Source: Achromobacter aloeverae (GTDB lineage Bacteria > Pseudomonadota > Gammaproteobacteria > Burkholderiales > Burkholderiaceae_B). Taken from it: DNA of 64,000 nucleotides. Positions 41,687-50,307 of this stretch are shown here, in pieces (the first letter of the stretch is position 1; the number at the start of each line of letters is the position of its first letter). Location of the stretch: assembly GCF_004121055.1 (NCBI RefSeq), contig NZ_PYAL01000001.1:744001-808000 (forward strand), in the 5' to 3' direction. The notes beneath the pieces are model-generated. The model was not told the origin of the DNA. It saw only the letters and a list, made by a program, of their open reading frames with translations, and ran no database searches. A program made the position numbers and the translations under genes.

Positions 41687-42409
41687 ATGAACACGACTAT
41701 GCAAGCAGAGACCCGCCCCCGCCTGACGCGCCAGCAGATCGCCCAGCTCGTCGCGCACGACATTCCCGATGGTTCGATCGCCAACCTGGGCATCGGCATC
41801 CCCACGCTGGTGTCCGACTACCTGTCCAGCGATCGCGAAATCATCATGCACAGCGAGAACGGCATCCTGGGCATGGGCGGCCTGGCCGCCGAGGGCCAAG
41901 GGGATCCCGACCTCATCAACGCCAGCCGCCAGCAGGTCACCCTGCTGCCTGGCGCCTCGATTTCCGAGCACACGGTGTCCTTCGCCATGATGCGCGGCGG
42001 CCACCTGGACTACACCGTGCTGGGCGGCTTCCAGGTCGCCGAGAACGGCGACCTCGCGAACTGGATCACCAACGCGGAAGACACCATCCCGGCCGTGGGC
42101 GGCGCCATGGACCTGGCGGTCGGCGCGCGCAAGGTGTACGTGACCATGGAGCACGTGGCGCGCGACGGTACGCCCAAGCTGCTGCGGCGCTGCTCCTATC
42201 CCTTGACGGCCGCCGCCGCGGTCGACCGCGTCTATACCGACCTGGCGGTGCTGGACGTCGGTCCGCAAGGGTTCGAGGTGCACGCGCTGGTGGCGGGCAT
42301 GACGCTGGACGCCTTGCAGGCGCTGACCGAGGCGACGCTGCATACGCCGCGGGCGCCGCTGGCCATCCGCATCGACGAAAGCGGCTGGGCCCGCTACCAC
42401 GAGGCCTGA
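41687..42409 (+). CDS. 3-oxoacid-type CoA transferase, subunit B
   Basis: A 240-residue beta subunit (PcaJ/ScoB-like). IANLGIGIPTLVSDYL and the catalytic Glu E57 in HSENGILGMGG are conserved, as is GGHLDYTVLGGFQVAENGDL. It follows the A subunit after 15 bp. With the Bug genes on both sides (40005 and 42544) it forms an uptake-and-activation cassette for a carboxylic acid. Confidence 0.95.
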   Translation: MNTTMQAETRPRLTRQQIAQLVAHDIPDGSIANLGIGIPTLVSDYLSSDREIIMHSENGILGMGGLAAEGQGDPDLINASRQQVTLLPGASISEHTVSFAMMRGGHLDYTVLGGFQVAENGDLANWITNAEDTIPAVGGAMDLAVGARKVYVTMEHVARDGTPKLLRRCSYPLTAAAAVDRVYTDLAVLDVGPQGFEVHALVAGMTLDALQALTEATLHTPRAPLAIRIDESGWARYHEA

Positions 42410-42422
42410 GCCGCGACAAAGA

Positions 42423-42462
42423 GGCCAACAGGTCAACAGGCCAACAGACCAAGAGACCCAAA
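42423..42462. repeat. 8-bp degenerate tandem repeat, five copies
   Basis: Units are ggccaaca, ggtcaaca, ggccaaca, gaccaaga and gacccaaa, starting 14 bp after the CoA transferase B stop. The unit length and the caaca core resemble the 8-bp array at 545-600. Confidence 0.8.
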
Positions 42463-42543
42463 GGCCTCGACTTCGAACGCGACCGGCGCTATGCCGGTCA
42501 TCCCTACGACAACGATAACGACAAGCCGACAGGAGTATCACCC

Positions 42544-43524
42544 ATGCGTTCCTACATGCGCCGCGCCGTAATGGCCCTATGCCTGGCCGCGACGGCAACC
42601 GCCGCGCTGCCCGCCCACGCCGCGGGCTATCCCGACAAGCCGGTCACGTTGCTGATCCCCTACCCGCCCGGCGGCAGCACCGACATGCTGGCGCGGCCGC
42701 TGTCGGCGTTGCTGCAGAAGCGCTGGGGCCAGCCGCTGGTGCTGGAATACAAGGCCGGCGCGGGCGGCACCATCGCCACGTCGCAACTGGCGCGGTCCAA
42801 GCCCGACGGCTACACGCTGATCATGGTGCTCGCGGCGCACGCCATCAATCCGTCCCTATACGCCAAGCTGCCCTACGACTCGCGCAAGGACTTCGCGCCG
42901 GTCTCCCTGACGGCCACCCTGCCCATGCTGGTGTCGGCGCCGCTGTCCACGCCCGCCAACAATATGTCGGAGCTGGTGGCCTATGCCAAGAAGCATCCCG
43001 GCGAACTGACTTTCGCGTCGGCGGGTCCGGGCAACACCAGCCACCTGGCCGGCGAAATGTTCAGGGCCGCCACGGGCATCAATATGCTGCACGTGCCCTA
43101 CAAGGGCAGCGGTCCGGCCGTGGTGGCCCTGCTGGGCGGCGAAGTTTCCCTGATGTTCGACAGCTTCTCCACCTCGTATCCCCAGGTGCAGTCCGGCAAG
43201 CTGAAGGCCCTCGCCGTCACGGGCGCGAAGCGTTCGCCCCTGCTGCCCAACGTCCCCACCGTCGCCGAGTCCGCCGTCCCGGGCTTCGTCGTCAACGGCT
43301 GGTACGGCATCCTGGCGCCGGCCGGCACGCCGGCCGACATCGTCAACAAGCTGAGCCGGGATATCGCCGAGGCGCTCAAGGACCCCGACCTGAACAAGCA
43401 ACTCGCCGCCTATGGCTACGAGCCGGTCGGCTCGACCCCGGAAGAGTTCGGCAAGTACATCGACGAGGAAACCGCCCGCTGGGGCGCCGCCGTCAAGGCC
43501 TCGGGCGTGAAGCTGAACGACTAG
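42544..43524 (+). CDS. Bug (TctC-family) binding protein
   Basis: A 326-residue Bug protein with AGGAG before the ATG. The Sec leader ends ALPAHA near residue 26, followed by YPDKPVTLLIPYPPGGSTDM, YKAGAGGTIATS, RSKPDGYTLIMV and LHVPYKGSGPAVVALLGG. The ligand loop is PPGGSTDM rather than PGGPVD, which suggests a different acid from the protein at 29324. It is convergent with the LysR gene, separated by 28 bp. Confidence 0.93.
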   Translation: MRSYMRRAVMALCLAATATAALPAHAAGYPDKPVTLLIPYPPGGSTDMLARPLSALLQKRWGQPLVLEYKAGAGGTIATSQLARSKPDGYTLIMVLAAHAINPSLYAKLPYDSRKDFAPVSLTATLPMLVSAPLSTPANNMSELVAYAKKHPGELTFASAGPGNTSHLAGEMFRAATGINMLHVPYKGSGPAVVALLGGEVSLMFDSFSTSYPQVQSGKLKALAVTGAKRSPLLPNVPTVAESAVPGFVVNGWYGILAPAGTPADIVNKLSRDIAEALKDPDLNKQLAAYGYEPVGSTPEEFGKYIDEETARWGAAVKASGVKLND

Positions 43525-43552
43525 CCCCGAGGGGCGGGCGTCCAATTCCTGG

Positions 43553-44461
43553 CTATGCCCGATCCCGGGCAATGCCCAGGAATTGCCGGGCTGCTTCGTT
43601 CAGGCCATCGGGGCGGTACGCCACGCATATCCTCACTTCCAGCAGGCTCGGATCCGCCAGGATGGGGCGGCAAACCACGCCGGCGGGAATCAAGGTCGAC
43701 ACGGCGCCGGGCAGCAGGGATATGCCGACACCGCCGGCAACCAGTCCCATCACCGTGGAGATCTGCACCGCCTCCTGCGCGATGCGCGGCTCGAACCCGG
43801 CCTGGCGGCAAAGCGCGGCGACGCGGGACGACAGCGTCGGCACGCCTTGCGCGGAGAACATGACGAACGATTCGTCCGCCAGCGACGCCAGGCGGACCGC
43901 CGCCTCGCCGCCTAGCCTGTGGCCGGCCGGCAGGACCACGGCCAATACATCCGTCACCAGGGTATCGACAGCGATGTCGTCATCCAGGTCCGTCGGCGGC
44001 ACCAGGAAGCCAACGTCCACGGTGCCATCGAGCAGCATGGCCGCCACCTGCATCGAACTGCCTTCGTGCAGCGTCACGTCCACGCCGGGAAATCGCTCGC
44101 GAAACGTCCGGATAAGCCGGGGCAGCAGGGCGAACATGGCAGGACCGATGAAGCCGACGTGCACGCTGCCGAGTTCGCCGCGGTCGGCGCGCCGGGTCCT
44201 GTCCACGGCGCGTTCGGCCTGGCGCAACAGCCGTGTCGCCTCGTCCCTGAATACCTCGCCGGCCGGCGTCAGGCGGACGCCACGCGCCGACCGCTCGAAC
44301 AGCCGCGCTTCCAGCAAGCTTTCCAGGCGCTTGATCGCCTGGCTCAAGGGCGGCTGGGCCATATGCATCTGTTCGGCCGCCTTGCGGAAACTGAGCGTAT
44401 GCGCCACGGTGAGGAATTGGTGGACCATGCGCAAGTCCAGGCTCGATGCACGCGTCGTCAT
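43553..44461 (-). CDS. LysR family transcriptional regulator
   Basis: A 302-residue LysR protein of the CatR/BenM-like branch. The helix-turn-helix is FRKAAEQMHMAQPPLSQAIK, and the long linker helix LFERSARGVRLTPAGEVFRD follows. The effector domain has VDVGFLVPPTDLDDDI and GLVAGGVGISLLPGAV. It diverges from the Bug/enolase-superfamily pair at 44633-46823 and probably activates it in response to an aromatic or sugar-acid-type effector. Confidence 0.92.
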   Translation of the reverse strand: MTTRASSLDLRMVHQFLTVAHTLSFRKAAEQMHMAQPPLSQAIKRLESLLEARLFERSARGVRLTPAGEVFRDEATRLLRQAERAVDRTRRADRGELGSVHVGFIGPAMFALLPRLIRTFRERFPGVDVTLHEGSSMQVAAMLLDGTVDVGFLVPPTDLDDDIAVDTLVTDVLAVVLPAGHRLGGEAAVRLASLADESFVMFSAQGVPTLSSRVAALCRQAGFEPRIAQEAVQISTVMGLVAGGVGISLLPGAVSTLIPAGVVCRPILADPSLLEVRICVAYRPDGLNEAARQFLGIARDRA

Positions 44462-44532
44462 GAAATCCCGCCAGTGATATCCGGCGAGCGGCTACCTGTG
44501 TGAAACCGGCAGCGTATCGCCCAGGACGATTT

Positions 44533-44545
44533 TGGTATTAGACCA
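44533..44545. promoter_or_regulatory. Candidate LysR box (TGGT-N5-ACCA)
   Basis: TGGT and ACCA around ATTAG make a 13-bp dyad that satisfies T-N11-A. It lies 71 bp upstream of the LysR start and 87 bp before the divergent Bug gene, where a LysR recognition site is expected. Confidence 0.5.
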
Positions 44546-44632
44546 TCCGCGCCGATCTGCCTACCATCGTCCCGAAACCAACGAAGCGGATGCGCGGCAT
44601 CACCGCCGCGACACCCGCAAGGAGACAACGCC

Positions 44633-45604
44633 ATGCGCCGCCTGCCCCTCTTCCTCGCCTGCCTTGCCATGCTGCCTGCCGCCGCCTCGGCGGCCGGCTC
44701 GGCCTACCCCGATCACCCCATCACCATCGTCGTCTCCTCTCCGGCCGGATCGACGCCCGACACGGGCACGCGGGCCATTGCGCAATCCATGGCGCGGGTC
44801 CTGGGCCAGCCCGTCGTGGTGGAAAACCGGCCTGGCGCGAACGGGCAGATCGCCGCCCAGGAGGTGCTGAAGAATCCCGCCGACGGCTACACCATCCTGG
44901 TCGCCGCCGGCAGCACCATGGCGATCAACCCGCACATCTATCCTAACCAGGCTGTCAACGTCCTCAGGGACTTGGCGGCAGTCGGAAAAATCTATTCGAC
45001 GGATTTCTTCCTGATCGTGCGCAGCGACAGCGGCATCGAATCCATGGCGGCCCTTGTCGCCAGGGCCAGGCAGAAGCCAGGCGCCTTGGTCGCCGCCAAC
45101 AGCGGTCCCGGCAGTGCCGCGCAACTGGCCACCGAAGTCCTGAAGGATCGGACCGGCACGGACATCTACCAGGTTCCCTTCAACGGCAGCCCCGCCGCGG
45201 CGCTAGGCGTGGCCGCGGGCAACGCGGACATGCTGATAGAAACCCAGGCGGTGACGGAGCCCTTCGTCTCGTCGGGCAAGGTGCGCCGCCTGGCGACGAC
45301 GGGACGCGAGCGCAATCCCGCCTATCCGGATATTCCCACCATGGCGCAGGCCGGCATCCCCGGCATGGAAATCTCGTCCTGGGGCGGTGTCTTCGCAAGA
45401 ACGCAGGTTCCCCGGGACCGCATCGAGAAGTTGAACGCGGCCATGAACCAGGCGCTGGGGGAACCGGGTGTGCGCAAGGTGCTGCTGGGAGCCGGCCTGG
45501 CGCCCGGCGGGGGATCCAGCGGGGCATTCCAGGAAGAGTGGCAGGCACAGTCCCGCCTCTGGGCCGAGGTCGTTGCCCGTTCTCCCGGCTTGACCAATCA
45601 CTGA
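44633..45604 (+). CDS. Bug (TctC-family) binding protein
   Basis: A 323-residue Bug protein with AAGGAG before the ATG. The short Sec leader ends AAASA near residue 20, followed by YPDHPITIVVSSPAGSTPDT, ENRPGANGQIAAQE and YQVPFNGSPAAALGVAAG. The ligand loop SPAGSTPDT and the VPFNG segment (instead of VPYKG) depart from the other copies. The enolase-superfamily gene 79 bp downstream likely acts on the imported acid. Confidence 0.92.
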   Translation: MRRLPLFLACLAMLPAAASAAGSAYPDHPITIVVSSPAGSTPDTGTRAIAQSMARVLGQPVVVENRPGANGQIAAQEVLKNPADGYTILVAAGSTMAINPHIYPNQAVNVLRDLAAVGKIYSTDFFLIVRSDSGIESMAALVARARQKPGALVAANSGPGSAAQLATEVLKDRTGTDIYQVPFNGSPAAALGVAAGNADMLIETQAVTEPFVSSGKVRRLATTGRERNPAYPDIPTMAQAGIPGMEISSWGGVFARTQVPRDRIEKLNAAMNQALGEPGVRKVLLGAGLAPGGGSSGAFQEEWQAQSRLWAEVVARSPGLTNH

Positions 45605-45683
45605 CCCGCCGATCCGTCGCGCCGCCTCGTTGTCCCGCTATCGCGGCCTGCCCCCAAGTCCCGCCCTCCCATCGCATCACATC

Positions 45684-46823
45684 ATGACTGTCTCGCACAT
45701 CGCCCGTATCGACGCCTACGTCCTGCAGGATGACAAGCCCGCCGCCGTACGGGCCTCCTTCGGCACATTCACGCAGCGCACGGCCGTGCTGCTGAAAGTA
45801 CAGGATCAATTCGGCCATCATGGCTGGGGTGAGATATGGAGCGGCTACCCGGCCTTCGGCGCCTACCATCGCGCCGCCATGATCGAACAACTGGTCGGCC
45901 CCATGGCGCTGGGACGCGCGCTCGTGGACATTCCCGCGCTCCAGGAAGAATGGGAAACCGCCCTGCTGCCCATGCTGCGGCTGGCCGGCGAGCCCGGTCC
46001 CATCGCCCAGGTGCTGGCGGGACTGGATTGCGCCCTGTGGGATCTCGCGGCCCGTGTGCAAGGCGTCCCGCTATACGAGTTGCTGGGCGGCGCAGCGCGC
46101 CCCTTACGTGCCTATGCCAGCGGCGTCTCCCCCAGCCTCTCGCGCGCGCAGCTCGACCAGTTGCGCGCCCAGGGCTTTGGCGCCTTCAAGTTCAAGGCGG
46201 GCTTCCCGGAAGATAGCGCCCTGGACGACCTGCAACGGACCGTCGCCATGCTGGCCGGCGATGAAATCGCCATGATCGATGCGAACTGCGGGTGGAATCC
46301 CGATCAGGCGCATCGGGCGCTCGCGCGGATTCGTTCCCTGCCGCTGCAATGGACGGAAGAACCCATCGGCTGCGAGCGCAGCCCGACGGAATGGCGCGCA
46401 CTGCGCGCCGCCTCGGCCCACCCTTTCGCGGGCGGCGAAAACCTGCTGGGTCTGGCCGCATTCCGTGCCGCCTACGAATGGCTGGACGTCATCCAGCCCG
46501 ACCTGGGCAAATGGGGAGGCGTCAGCCGCGTACTGCCCTTGGCGAAGGAGGTATTGGATCGCGGTCTGCGCTACTGCCCGCATGCGTTCGGCACCAATGT
46601 CGGACTGGCGCTGGCTGCCCACGTGCTGTGCGCCGCCGGCGGCGACGGCATACTCGAAATGGACGCCAACCCCAATCCGCTACGGATCCTCAGCGGCGCC
46701 TTCGTCACGCCGGAGCAAGGCTGCCTCATCCCCCCGCCCAGGCCCGGCATAGGCGTGGACCCGGACGAACGGGCCATGGGAGCCTACTTGCGCCACCATG
46801 CCGTCGCGGCCCGCGGATCCTGA
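45684..46823 (+). CDS. Enolase superfamily protein, mandelate racemase/muconate lactonizing type (KxK)
   Basis: A 379-residue enolase-superfamily enzyme. Catalytic K169 and K171 form the KxK motif (FGAFKFKAGF). Metal ligands are D199 (MIDANCGW), E225 (WTEEPIG) and E252 (AGGENL), and H300 (YCPHAFGTN) can act as the opposite base. This residue set is the mandelate racemase or acid-sugar dehydratase pattern. It abstracts a proton alpha to a carboxylate; whether it racemises or dehydrates is not clear. The start MTVSHIARID is preferred to an upstream ATG at 45630, which has non-coding-like codons. Confidence 0.9.
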   Translation: MTVSHIARIDAYVLQDDKPAAVRASFGTFTQRTAVLLKVQDQFGHHGWGEIWSGYPAFGAYHRAAMIEQLVGPMALGRALVDIPALQEEWETALLPMLRLAGEPGPIAQVLAGLDCALWDLAARVQGVPLYELLGGAARPLRAYASGVSPSLSRAQLDQLRAQGFGAFKFKAGFPEDSALDDLQRTVAMLAGDEIAMIDANCGWNPDQAHRALARIRSLPLQWTEEPIGCERSPTEWRALRAASAHPFAGGENLLGLAAFRAAYEWLDVIQPDLGKWGGVSRVLPLAKEVLDRGLRYCPHAFGTNVGLALAAHVLCAAGGDGILEMDANPNPLRILSGAFVTPEQGCLIPPPRPGIGVDPDERAMGAYLRHHAVAARGS

Positions 46824-46860
46824 TGCGGTGCTTGGCGCGGCGCGGCGGCAAGCACCGCAT
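46823..46860. terminator. 12-bp hairpin between convergent enolase-superfamily genes
   Basis: ATGCGGTGCTTG and CAAGCACCGCAT form a perfect 12-bp stem with a 14-nt GC-rich loop. The left arm begins at the last base of the rightward enolase stop codon, and the leftward enolase gene ends 38 bp beyond. Position and stem fit a bidirectional terminator, although there is no T-run. Confidence 0.6.
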
Positions 46861-46898
46861 GCCGCGGGTCGCGCCTGCTGCCGGGGCCGGCCGGCCGC

Positions 46899-48017
46899 CT
46901 AGGCCACCACCGCCGACCACACGGTGTGCCGCGCCAACGCTGCCTCGTCGGGGACGAAACCCAAACCCGGGACGCTCGGCAAGGTCATCTTGCCGCTGCG
47001 CGCATCGAAGGCCGGATTCACTGCCGGCGCCTGCAAGGTGATATAGGGCGTCTCAAGCAGCATCGACCGCGGATCGGCGGCGATCAGATGGGCCGTGGCC
47101 AGGTACCCTGGTCCCCAGAAATAGCAGTGCGGCGCCACCCGCACGGTGTAGCTCTCGGCCAGCGCATAGACCTTGCGCATGGCGGTGATGCCGCCGGCCT
47201 TGATGACGCTGGGCTGCACCACATCGACGGCGCGCGCTTCGAACAGCCGCTTGAAGTCGTGCAGCGTCGTCACATTCTCGCCGGCCGCGATCGGCACCCC
47301 TTCCTGCCGCAGGCGCGCCATGCCGTCGTAGTCCTCGGGCGGCCAGACCGGTTCCTCCAGCCACTCGAAATCCTCGGCGGCGATCCGGCGCGCCATCGTG
47401 CGCGCCTCTTCCACTGTCCAAGGGCAGTTCACGTCCAGCGCCACCCTGGCCCGGTCGCCGGCCGCCGCGCGCGCGGCCAGGAAGGCCGGCAAGGTGGATT
47501 CGTGCAACTTGATCATGGCGAAGCCCGCCTCGGCCGCCTTCGCCGTATTGGCTGCAACGACATCGGTATCGCCGCCGTAGCGCGCGAAGCTGGCGTAGCG
47601 CTGGATCTCCTGCCGGTTGCCGCCCAGCAGGCGGTACAGCGGCAGGCCGGCCCGCTGCGCGGCGACATCCCACAGGGCGATATCGATGGCCGACAAGGCG
47701 TAGCGCACCGGGCCGTTGCGGCCGAAGCCATAGAACGCGCGCTCCGCCTGGTCCATCACGGTGGCGATCGCGCTGCCGTCCTTGCCGATGAACCAGGGCG
47801 CGACGAGGTTTTCAAGGATCGCCGCGGTGCCCGCATTGGAGAAATGACCGAAGGCCTCCCCCCAGCCGCACGCCCCGTCGCGGAAGTGGACGCGAACGAT
47901 CAACGCTTCCATCCGCGTCCAGGGTGCCAGGCCGGGCCTCAAGCCGTTGCGCGGACCGTCGATTTCAAAGGGGACCGAAACGCGGGCAAGCTCTATGCGT
48001 TCGATGGTGTTCGGCAT
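46899..48017 (-). CDS. Enolase superfamily protein, mandelate racemase type (KxH)
   Basis: A 372-residue enolase-superfamily enzyme clearly different from its convergent neighbour. The second-strand motif is K170-x-H172 (AMIKLHES), not KxK. Metal ligands are D195 (ALDVNCPW), E221 (WLEEPVWPPED) and E247 (IAAGENV), with H297 (VAPHCYFWGPG). KxH members include acid-sugar dehydratases and related enzymes. It lies downstream of a LysR and a Bug gene on the same strand, mirroring the arrangement of the rightward set. Confidence 0.9.
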   Translation of the reverse strand: MPNTIERIELARVSVPFEIDGPRNGLRPGLAPWTRMEALIVRVHFRDGACGWGEAFGHFSNAGTAAILENLVAPWFIGKDGSAIATVMDQAERAFYGFGRNGPVRYALSAIDIALWDVAAQRAGLPLYRLLGGNRQEIQRYASFARYGGDTDVVAANTAKAAEAGFAMIKLHESTLPAFLAARAAAGDRARVALDVNCPWTVEEARTMARRIAAEDFEWLEEPVWPPEDYDGMARLRQEGVPIAAGENVTTLHDFKRLFEARAVDVVQPSVIKAGGITAMRKVYALAESYTVRVAPHCYFWGPGYLATAHLIAADPRSMLLETPYITLQAPAVNPAFDARSGKMTLPSVPGLGFVPDEAALARHTVWSAVVA

Positions 48018-48074
48018 GGCGGCGATTTTCCGAATGAAGATGACGGTAGAAACAGGGGATGCAGCGATCGCGAT

Positions 48075-49052
48075 CTATTGCAGGTGGATGCCGGCGTCGT
48101 GGATCACCTTGCGCCACTTTTCATTCTCGCGCCGGATCATGTCGGTGAACATGGCGCGCGACATGCCGTCCGGCGTGAAGGCCATCGCCTTGAGCTGTGC
48201 GCTGACCTCCGGGTCCGCGAGCGCGGCGACCACTTTTTCGTTGAGATAGTCGAGCACCGGGACCGGCGTGCCGGCTGGCGCGGCCAGCCCCATCCAGCCC
48301 ACGGCGTCGAAGCCAGGCAAGCCGGACTCCGCCACCGTCGGCACGTCCGGCAACAGCGGCGACCTTTGCGCGGACGAGATGGCCAGCGCGGTGTACTTGC
48401 CGGAATTGACGTTGGCCACCACGGCAGGAATCGCATCAAACATCACGCTAACGGTGCCGGCGAGCAGGGCCGAGGCGGATTCCGCGCCCCCTTTGTAGGG
48501 AATATGCACGAGATCGATGCCGGCGCGCGACTTGAACAACTCCATCGTGATGTGCTGGTTCGATCCGGACCCGGCCGACGCGAAGTTGATCGTGCCGGGC
48601 GCCGCCTTCGCCTTGGCGATCAGGTCCTGCATGGAACGGTAGCCGGCTGCGGGATTGGCCACCAGCACCGTCGGGGTCAGTGCTATGTCGGTGATCGGCG
48701 CAAGGTCCTTGATGGGCGAGTACGCCAGGCGCGGATACAGGTAAGGCGCCTGCGACAGGGGGCCGATGGTCGCTACGACCAGCGTGTAGCCGTCCGGCGC
48801 GGCCTTGGCTGTCATGGCGACGCCCAGTGTTCCACCGGCGCCGGGACGGTTCTCGACCACGAACGTGCCGCCGGTCGTCTTGTTCAGTTTTTCCGCAAGC
48901 ACCCGTGCAACCAGGTCCGAAGCCTGTCCGGGCGCGAACGGAACGATCAGGCGCACCGGCTTGTCGGGATAGGCGGCACCAGCCGGTCCGCACGCCAGCA
49001 TTGCCGCGAACAAGGATGCGACCGCGGCAAGATTGCGCAGGCGGATGAACAT
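48075..49052 (-). CDS. Bug (TctC-family) binding protein
   Basis: A 325-residue Bug protein with a strong GAGGAGG before the ATG at 49052. The leader ends GPAGA near residue 27, followed by YPDKPVRLIVPFAPGQASDL, VVENRPGAGGTLGVAM and VHIPYKGGAESASALLAG. The ligand loop is PGQASDL, with Gln-Ala in place of Gly-Gly/Pro. The enolase-superfamily gene starts 58 bp downstream, so the two are probably cotranscribed. Confidence 0.93.
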   Translation of the reverse strand: MFIRLRNLAAVASLFAAMLACGPAGAAYPDKPVRLIVPFAPGQASDLVARVLAEKLNKTTGGTFVVENRPGAGGTLGVAMTAKAAPDGYTLVVATIGPLSQAPYLYPRLAYSPIKDLAPITDIALTPTVLVANPAAGYRSMQDLIAKAKAAPGTINFASAGSGSNQHITMELFKSRAGIDLVHIPYKGGAESASALLAGTVSVMFDAIPAVVANVNSGKYTALAISSAQRSPLLPDVPTVAESGLPGFDAVGWMGLAAPAGTPVPVLDYLNEKVVAALADPEVSAQLKAMAFTPDGMSRAMFTDMIRRENEKWRKVIHDAGIHLQ

Positions 49053-49156
49053 GGAGCCTCCTCGACATGGTGGGTCGCGGACGATGCATGGTCGACCGCT
49101 TGCCCGCACTGTAGCGGGCACGGACGTGCGGCGCATATCGAATTGTCGGCCCCGGA

Positions 49157-49174
49157 GTTGAGCAAATGCTCAAC
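49157..49174. promoter_or_regulatory. 8-2-8 perfect palindrome overlapping a LysR stop codon
   Basis: GTTGAGCA and TGCTCAAC flank AA, and the dyad covers the LysR stop codon (49170-49172). It lies 105 bp upstream of the Bug start on the same strand. It could be an operator for the Bug/enolase genes or a small RNA hairpin at the end of the LysR message. Confidence 0.45.
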
Positions 49175-50159
49175 CCTGGCCGGGCCGCGCGCCGCGATGG
49201 CGGCGCACCAGTTCAGCGAGCAGGGCCTGGGTATCGTCACGGCCGGCCTCGGCGCGCCGTATCAGGCCGATCGGCGCCTCCAGCATGGCGGTATCCAGGG
49301 GCAGGATATGCAGGGGCCCGACCAGGTCCTGCGCGAGCAGGAAGCTGTGCGACGCGATCCACACCGCCTTGTGGCGCAGCGTGAACGCGCGGGCAAAGTT
49401 CAGATCCAGGATCTCGATGACACGCGGCGGCTCGCCGATGCCGTTGGCCAGGAATAGCCGGCGCACTTCGTCCCACACCACCGTCTGCTTGGGCGGGGTG
49501 ATCAACGTGTGGGCCATCAGGTCCCGCATGCCAAGGCGCTTGCGTCGCGCCAGCGGGTGGTTCCTGGCGACGGCGAATACATACTGGTCCAGCATGATCT
49601 GTTCGAACGACAGGCCGGCCATATCCTCGGAGGGCGGCAGGCGGCCGACGATCACGTCGACCTTGCCCTGGCGCAGGTCCTCCAGCAGCGTATCCTTGGG
49701 GCCGACGATGACTTCCACCAGGCAGCGAGGGAAATGCTCCACGAAATGCTGCAACACCGTGGGCAGGTAGATCGCCGAGGCAATGGGCATGGCGCCCATC
49801 CGCAGCGTGGCCTGGCGCCGGTTGCCGCAGTTGCCGGCCTGGTCCGCCGCGGCTTGCAGCCCTTGCAGGATCTCGCGGGCCCGCTGCCCGAACGCCGCGC
49901 CCACGGCGGTCGGGCGCATGCCAGTGCGCAGGCGTTCGAACAGTTGCGCCCCGAGGATCTCCTCCAATTCGCCGATGGTCTTGGAAACCGCGGACTCGGT
50001 AACATGCAGCCTGGCCGCGGCGGCCCCCAGACTGCCGCCCTCGACGACTTCCAGGAAGCATGAAAGATGACGCAGCTTCAGCCTGGCCGCCAGCGCGGGC
50101 GACAACAGCGGTCGACGGGCGCCGCCGGCGTCAATACGGGCGGGTTGGCGTGGGGGCAT
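49170..50159 (-). CDS. LysR family transcriptional regulator (PcaQ/GbpR-like)
   Basis: A 329-residue LysR protein. A Pro/Arg-rich N-terminal extension of about 27 residues precedes the usual first helix LKLRHLSCFLEVVEGGSLGA. The helix-turn-helix contains LHVTESAVSKTIGELEEILG and FERLRTGMRPTAVG, as in the PcaQ/GbpR subgroup. GTG or ATG starts at or near 50159 are possible; the extension may not be translated. It lies directly upstream of the Bug and KxH-enolase genes, with which it appears to form a unit. Confidence 0.9.
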   Translation of the reverse strand: MPPRQPARIDAGGARRPLLSPALAARLKLRHLSCFLEVVEGGSLGAAAARLHVTESAVSKTIGELEEILGAQLFERLRTGMRPTAVGAAFGQRAREILQGLQAAADQAGNCGNRRQATLRMGAMPIASAIYLPTVLQHFVEHFPRCLVEVIVGPKDTLLEDLRQGKVDVIVGRLPPSEDMAGLSFEQIMLDQYVFAVARNHPLARRKRLGMRDLMAHTLITPPKQTVVWDEVRRLFLANGIGEPPRVIEILDLNFARAFTLRHKAVWIASHSFLLAQDLVGPLHILPLDTAMLEAPIGLIRRAEAGRDDTQALLAELVRRHRGARPGQG

Positions 50160-50307
50160 GGCCTGTCGATCTCCAAGGTCGGGGCACGATGGCAAGTGTG
50201 ACGCATCGCCTGGAAATCCGCTTCACATTTTCTCGACAGCGCATGACGTAAACTCCCGCGGGAACGCGCCCCCCCTCCGCGTCGCCCAGGCAAGGAAGAT
50301 CTCCCAC

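Noticed and set aside
42418-42543. A possible leader peptide or riboswitch before the Bug gene at 42544
   Set aside because: Apart from the 8-bp repeats there is no conserved structure, and no short frame with a ribosome binding site.
46926-49457. An 843-codon plus-strand open frame across enolase, Bug and LysR genes
   Set aside because: It runs antisense through three genes with clear family motifs and start signals, so it is a GC artefact.
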